NCBI GenBank assembly: GCA_008360955.1
Contig: LUCM01006131.1
Coordinates: 24,764-88,763, forward strand
From: Fasciolopsis buskii
Taxonomy: Eukaryota; Platyhelminthes; Trematoda; Plagiorchiida; Fasciolidae
DNA length: 64,000 nt
Reading direction: 5' to 3'
Under the pieces are notes generated by a model that was not told the origin of the DNA, ran no database searches, and worked only from the letters and a program-made list of their open reading frames with translations. This document shows positions 60,114-64,000 of the stretch, one piece after another. Positions within the stretch are counted from its first letter, which is position 1. Each line of letters starts with the position of its first letter. The position numbers were made by a program, and so were the translations under genes.

Positions 60114-62805
60114 GTAAGCATAACAACTGTTAGTAATTCGTCCTTGTGACCGTTAATGTTTCGTTATACAGTTTAATCCCATGTCTAATTTTAAAAGTGC
60201 TGCCAAAAAATCGTATGATTACCCGATTAACTTCCTTCATAACATTACGGAGGAATGGATTTTTTATTTCAAACCAAATTATACCCTAATGGATAATTAT
60301 TACTCCAGTGTGTGTGTACCACCTTTGTAAAAGTTTTTAAACATTTCCATATGTTACAAACAATTGGGTTTTGAATCCCGGGGAAAGCTTCACAAGAAGT
60401 CGCAAATCGTGAGCTGCAGATCTGTTGAGTTGATTGTTCCCGTGTTACAAAATGCGTGAATCTATCGATCGTTTTTCTTTTTGATCGGTTGCACTCACAG
60501 TGTTTCTGCATCTAACATCAATCATCTCTCCAATTCACCTGATTCATTCCAATTACAGATACAATTTTTTTTAATCTTCCATTTACTGGGCGTGTATAGT
60601 ACGTTAACCTCCCATTTTGGGCGTTGGTTACAGGCCTCATCTGATTTGTCTCCGTCTTACCAACCGTGACAGCTATTTTCCTGTGTACCCCGTACATACT
60701 CAGACCGTTTGGTGGTGAGATTTAGGGGATATGAGATGTTTGCCAGAAGGGTATGACATATTTGTCCCGTCTAGTATGGAACGTTTGTTCACATCCGTTT
60801 TCCGTATTTCATTCCACTCAAACATATGGCATTGTCGTAGCAAGAAGACTAGAAGAGCTGACTGTTCCTGTTTTTCAATGGAATGATTTATCCCGTGCTA
60901 TCCACAGTCACATCCCTTTTCCTTCAAGAAAAAAAGCATAAAAGTCGCATATAAGTGTTTGATCTAGTTTGTAACGAATCCGATCCGACGAGTTCAAACT
61001 TGCAATCAAAACCGATCCGGTGGCCGAATGCGAGTCCGATACATCGGCCACCGGGACATTCGATTGGCCTCTCGAAGGTTCGACTAACTTTGACCCTTCG
61101 TTATATATATATATATATATATATGGCGCCGTTTTTCATCATTGTTTTTTGCATAGTCAGTGTTCGGATAACGTTTGATCCCCATAACATTCCATCTATT
61201 TTACCTTAAAACCAATATTTACACGATGAAGTTGTTCTGTGCGTTTTTCACTGAGTCACAGCATCCCATTTCGTCGGTGAAAGGAAGGCACTTCAAGTCA
61301 TCGTTGTGTATTTTTTATGATAGTGGGCGAGCTCCTTTGTGTTGGTTTTTCCCTTCTTGAACTAGTCCACAAAAGTTAACTAAATCCAAGGCGAGGTTGC
61401 ACTGGGAATACCAATCGTTGTCCAACTGACGGTATGAGTCATGCAAGTTGGTATTCATATGCGAAATCTTATCTGGCAATACAAATGAAAGTAGTTGCAC
61501 GGTTTTAAGCTTTTACCACTCAACGGGATACATTGATTTGTGGTTTAGAGTAGTGCATTTGTCAACTCCTCCGAAAGCTCAACACTTACGCTCATTGACT
61601 CATTTTGTCTGACAGAAAACATGTGTGAAATGACTGGCCTTGTTGAATGTGTTTGCACCAGCACACATGAGATGCATGCATTCACTAACATGCAGATCGA
61701 GCTTTGACATTTGTATGTGATGCGTATACCGTGCCAAATCTCGCCATGAAGAATTACGTCTCACCTGACCGACTCAGTCGATGATTTGCTAAGTCCAGAC
61801 GTTTTCCAAGCCCGCCTGCTCACACAGACACACGCCGGCACGTGACGGATGACATTGTCGGTCTGTGCAACGCGGTTGCAGCACGATTCGGTGAACAGCT
61901 GATGTTGATGAGCTGGAGGATTCAGAGCAGACGTTTTGAGTTGAGATGTGTATCGCTTAGATTGTCTGTATGAATAGATTTGATCCGGATTTTTCAATAT
62001 AGACCCAATCAGTGTTGCTGGTTTCATGGCCTAGCACTTCAGGTAGCTTATGCTCTCAATTTATCCGTCCCTCACGGCTAGCCATGTACAAAACGACCTA
62101 AGTGGTCTACGACCCAGGTAAGTCAATATGAGGGGGGGGGCTACTAGCATGAAAGCGTAGGGTTCGCGATAACCCCGAGGTTGTTGCATTATGTACCGGC
62201 GACCGATTGACCGAGCTCGGTAAGCGTGTTTGTTTGTTTGTTTGAGTGTGCATTGTATGTTCTAGGAACAGGAGCAAAATTCCTTTAGATTTAGTCCATT
62301 TCGGTTCAGTGTGTACAACTTTTAACCTCCGATTTTGTTGCAACCTGTCAGCGCATAACTTGAGGACGAAGTGGCTCAAAGAATATAACGCAAATAAACA
62401 GGAAACAAAAGGTGTAGAATCTCGTTTTTGGAAAGTTTTCGAATTTAAAGGCACCACTGACTAGGATATTTGGTCTTATCATCTGAGCATCTACCTAGTT
62501 ATTCCCCATTAAAGAAGGAAGTAAAGAAATCTAAGGTTAGTTGATATGACGTTGTACATGTTTTATAATCTGCTTATTGGAGCCGCCAACCCTGGCGACT
62601 TCAGTCGGTCTTCTTGGCTCAAATCCAATCCCACTCCGTTTAATCATGTAAGAACGACCAGAATGACCTCTTTTTGAGCAAAATGACAGTTTCGTTTAGT
62701 TGTCACAACCAAACGGTTTATATAGGTCCACATTGGATAGTGCCCATTGGTTGATTACCCCTCCCATTTCTTTGTGGCTCATTTTTTTTCTTTTCTGACC
62801 TTCAG
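60114..62805. other. No gene recognised; repeats inside
   Basis: Holds the inverted repeat 61017-61054 and a (TA)n run at 61102-61124. A possible SINE tail (GAAGGAAGTAAAGAAA) lies near 62512. A 116-codon minus frame (62107-62457) shows no motif. Confidence 0.45.
61017..61054. other. Perfect 11-bp inverted repeat
   Basis: CCGGTGGCCGA (61017-61027) and TCGGCCACCGG (61044-61054) are exact reverse complements around a 16-nt loop, in otherwise AT-rich sequence. Role unknown. Confidence 0.85.
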
Positions 62806-62882
62806 TTCGAACGTCGCTCCCGTTCGCTTCCGAGCTAGTCACAAAATCGGACTACTTTTTCTCTGTTCCAGAATTAAGATGA
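62806..62882 (+). CDS. Putative terminal exon of the + strand gene
   Basis: An excellent acceptor (ATTTTTTTTCTTTTCTGACC tract followed by TTCAG, ending at 62805). In the phase left by 60113 the frame reads 24 codons (RTSLPFASELVTKSDYFFS, VPELR) to TGA at 62880-62882. Another frame stays open longer (62747-62995) and includes its own TTTGCAG, GTCTTT donor-like site. No AATAAA signal seen shortly downstream, so the 3' end is unproven. Confidence 0.3.
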
Positions 62883-63114
62883 GGGTTTGTTCTCCCATTC
62901 TGCTTCCTGGTTTGCAGGTCTTTAATTCACATGAGTGCAAATGCACTTGTCGAACAGTTCTGTCCCCCAAGCATGTTTCGTTCTCACTCGCATGACCCAT
63001 CGGGCTGAAGCAAAGCGGTCTTGGACTTAGCACTTTAAGGAGCACTAGTAAACTCATCACCCCAGTGAAATTCTTACTTATGTATACAACTGAACCAGTG
63101 CTAGTAAACACCAA

Positions 63115-63381
63115 TCGTCCATCAAAAATGGAAAGTCGTCAGAGCGACAGGTTTCATTGAAGGGCATAAGGCAGCTGGACCAGATGGGTTGTCGTCGCCG
63201 TTCCTCAAGGACAGTGGTGTAGTGTTGGCATTAGCAGTTAGCAAACCCCTGGAATCAGTCTGGCCAGGAGAAGGGATTTCTAACGGCTGGTATGGATCGG
63301 TGATTGTATCGGTTAACAGGAAGAATGATAGATTCTCACGCAAAAATCACAAAGGAATTAGTTTGGTTAATATTCCCTCCT
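63115..63381 (+). mobile_element. LINE reverse transcriptase N-terminal fragment
   Basis: In one frame: TGFIEGHKAAGPDGLSS, WPGEGISNGWYGSVIVSVN and RFSRKNHKGISLVNI. This is the RT region before the palm (the KAAGPDGL and NHRGISL blocks of RTE/CR1-type LINEs), stopped by TAA at 63379-63381. A piece only, different in detail from family A. Confidence 0.75.
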
Positions 63382-63627
63382 AACTGCCCTCGGGCATTAT
63401 GCTCCACTGAGTGTTTAGTACTCGGGTAAGGTATACGCGTGGGAACCAAGCCAGAGGTTGTGACGTTGTAACTTTTATTGTGACGTTTCGATCCAAACTA
63501 GGACTTGTCAAATGGGACTATATATACTGTATATATAATGCTTACTACTTCTATATATACATATGCATATTCTGGGGCATTCCGCCCTCGTTCCTAGGGT
63601 TAGCTCAGCCCAGCTGACAAAGAATTA

Positions 63628-63850
63628 TCAACGAATCACAGTTGTGGTTCCTCTGTGCACCCTTCGACGAAGAGCTCCCATGCACACCCCTAAAACCACA
63701 TATTCGGTTCTGGTGAGACATGCCAATTCGGAGTGTACAAGTATAAGGAGGTTTGGGCAAGAGAGTACCTGACGAGAGAAGATGACCGCGTAACCGGTCG
63801 TGTGCTCCCGGGCGAATTTTGTTCACTCATTCAGATACTACTTGCTACCT
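63628..63850 (-). repeat. Fold-back repeat R2, copy 2
   Basis: The reverse complement matches 26313-26461 on its outer part (CGCCCGGGAGC, CTTGTACACTCCGAATT, ATGTCTCACC). The inner part is an imperfect inverted repeat, 63694-63715 against about 63631-63649. The loop (CTTCGACGAAG, CCATGCACAC) runs in the orientation opposite to copy 1. TA-rich runs lie on both sides (about 63505-63570 and 63851-63875). Confidence 0.65.
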
Positions 63851-64000
63851 CTATATATACATATATATATATATTCTTATATGTCTGCGTATGTATATGC
63901 GCATACCTGTGTATATTCTATCCACGTTTTGTCCCATGTGGCTCTGGATTCAGTGGTATTTGGATCAGAGAAGTTGTACCACCGGTTGAAGGACCACGTC

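Noticed and set aside
1..64000. CRISPR arrays, bacterial operons, rRNA genes.
   Set aside because: No regularly spaced repeats with spacers, no compact ORF clusters and no rRNA-like sequence seen. The window is eukaryotic.

Overview
The window looks like a repeat-rich nuclear scaffold from a digenean trematode (fluke). I base this on RTE-type LINE remnants with fluke-like endonuclease and reverse transcriptase motifs, a Penelope-like GIY-YIG fragment, tRNA-derived SINEs, long TA and CA microsatellites, and the absence of any compact gene array. The species cannot be settled from the sequence. A run of 25 N at 52467-52491 shows that this is a scaffolded draft assembly.

Transposable elements supply most of what can be recognised. 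RTE family A has a nearly full-length dead copy at 14902-18155 (-). It also has a large deleted copy at 49806-52466 (-), an RT piece at the left edge (1-606, +), a 5'-truncated 3' end with a perfect 14-bp target-site duplication (7335-7792, +), an older 3' part (38290-39085, -) and an orphan 5' end (56395-56678, +). Other LINE lineages lie at 1120-3470, 26566-28010, 29800-29960, 31695-31880, 40210-40410, 44545-45020, 53540-54090 and 63115-63381. A Penelope-like fragment occupies 43500-44470 (-). Five related tRNA-type SINEs and two other tRNA-like repeats are scattered through the window. A pair of direct repeats at 54686-54920 and 55967-56200 encloses a gag-like stretch. Two more repeat families were found by comparing parts of the window: one carries a co-varying hairpin (5512-5720 and 52966-53165), and one is a fold-back unit set in TA tracts (26313-26545 and about 63628-63850).

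No complete host gene is readable without splicing. Seven open segments on the + strand (5941-6171, 13189-13307, 43285-43386, 45149-45354, 57641-57749, 59856-60113, 62806-62882) have acceptor and donor sites and agree in splice phase at all six junctions. Joined, they give one 366-residue frame that starts with a signal peptide. I offer this as a hypothetical secreted-protein gene whose introns hold most of the transposons. Its family is not recognised. A second hypothesis is a minus-strand gene with exons at 28808-29038 and 9975-10282, also phase-compatible. Three other coding-like segments are listed at low confidence. The remaining long stretches show no gene I can support.
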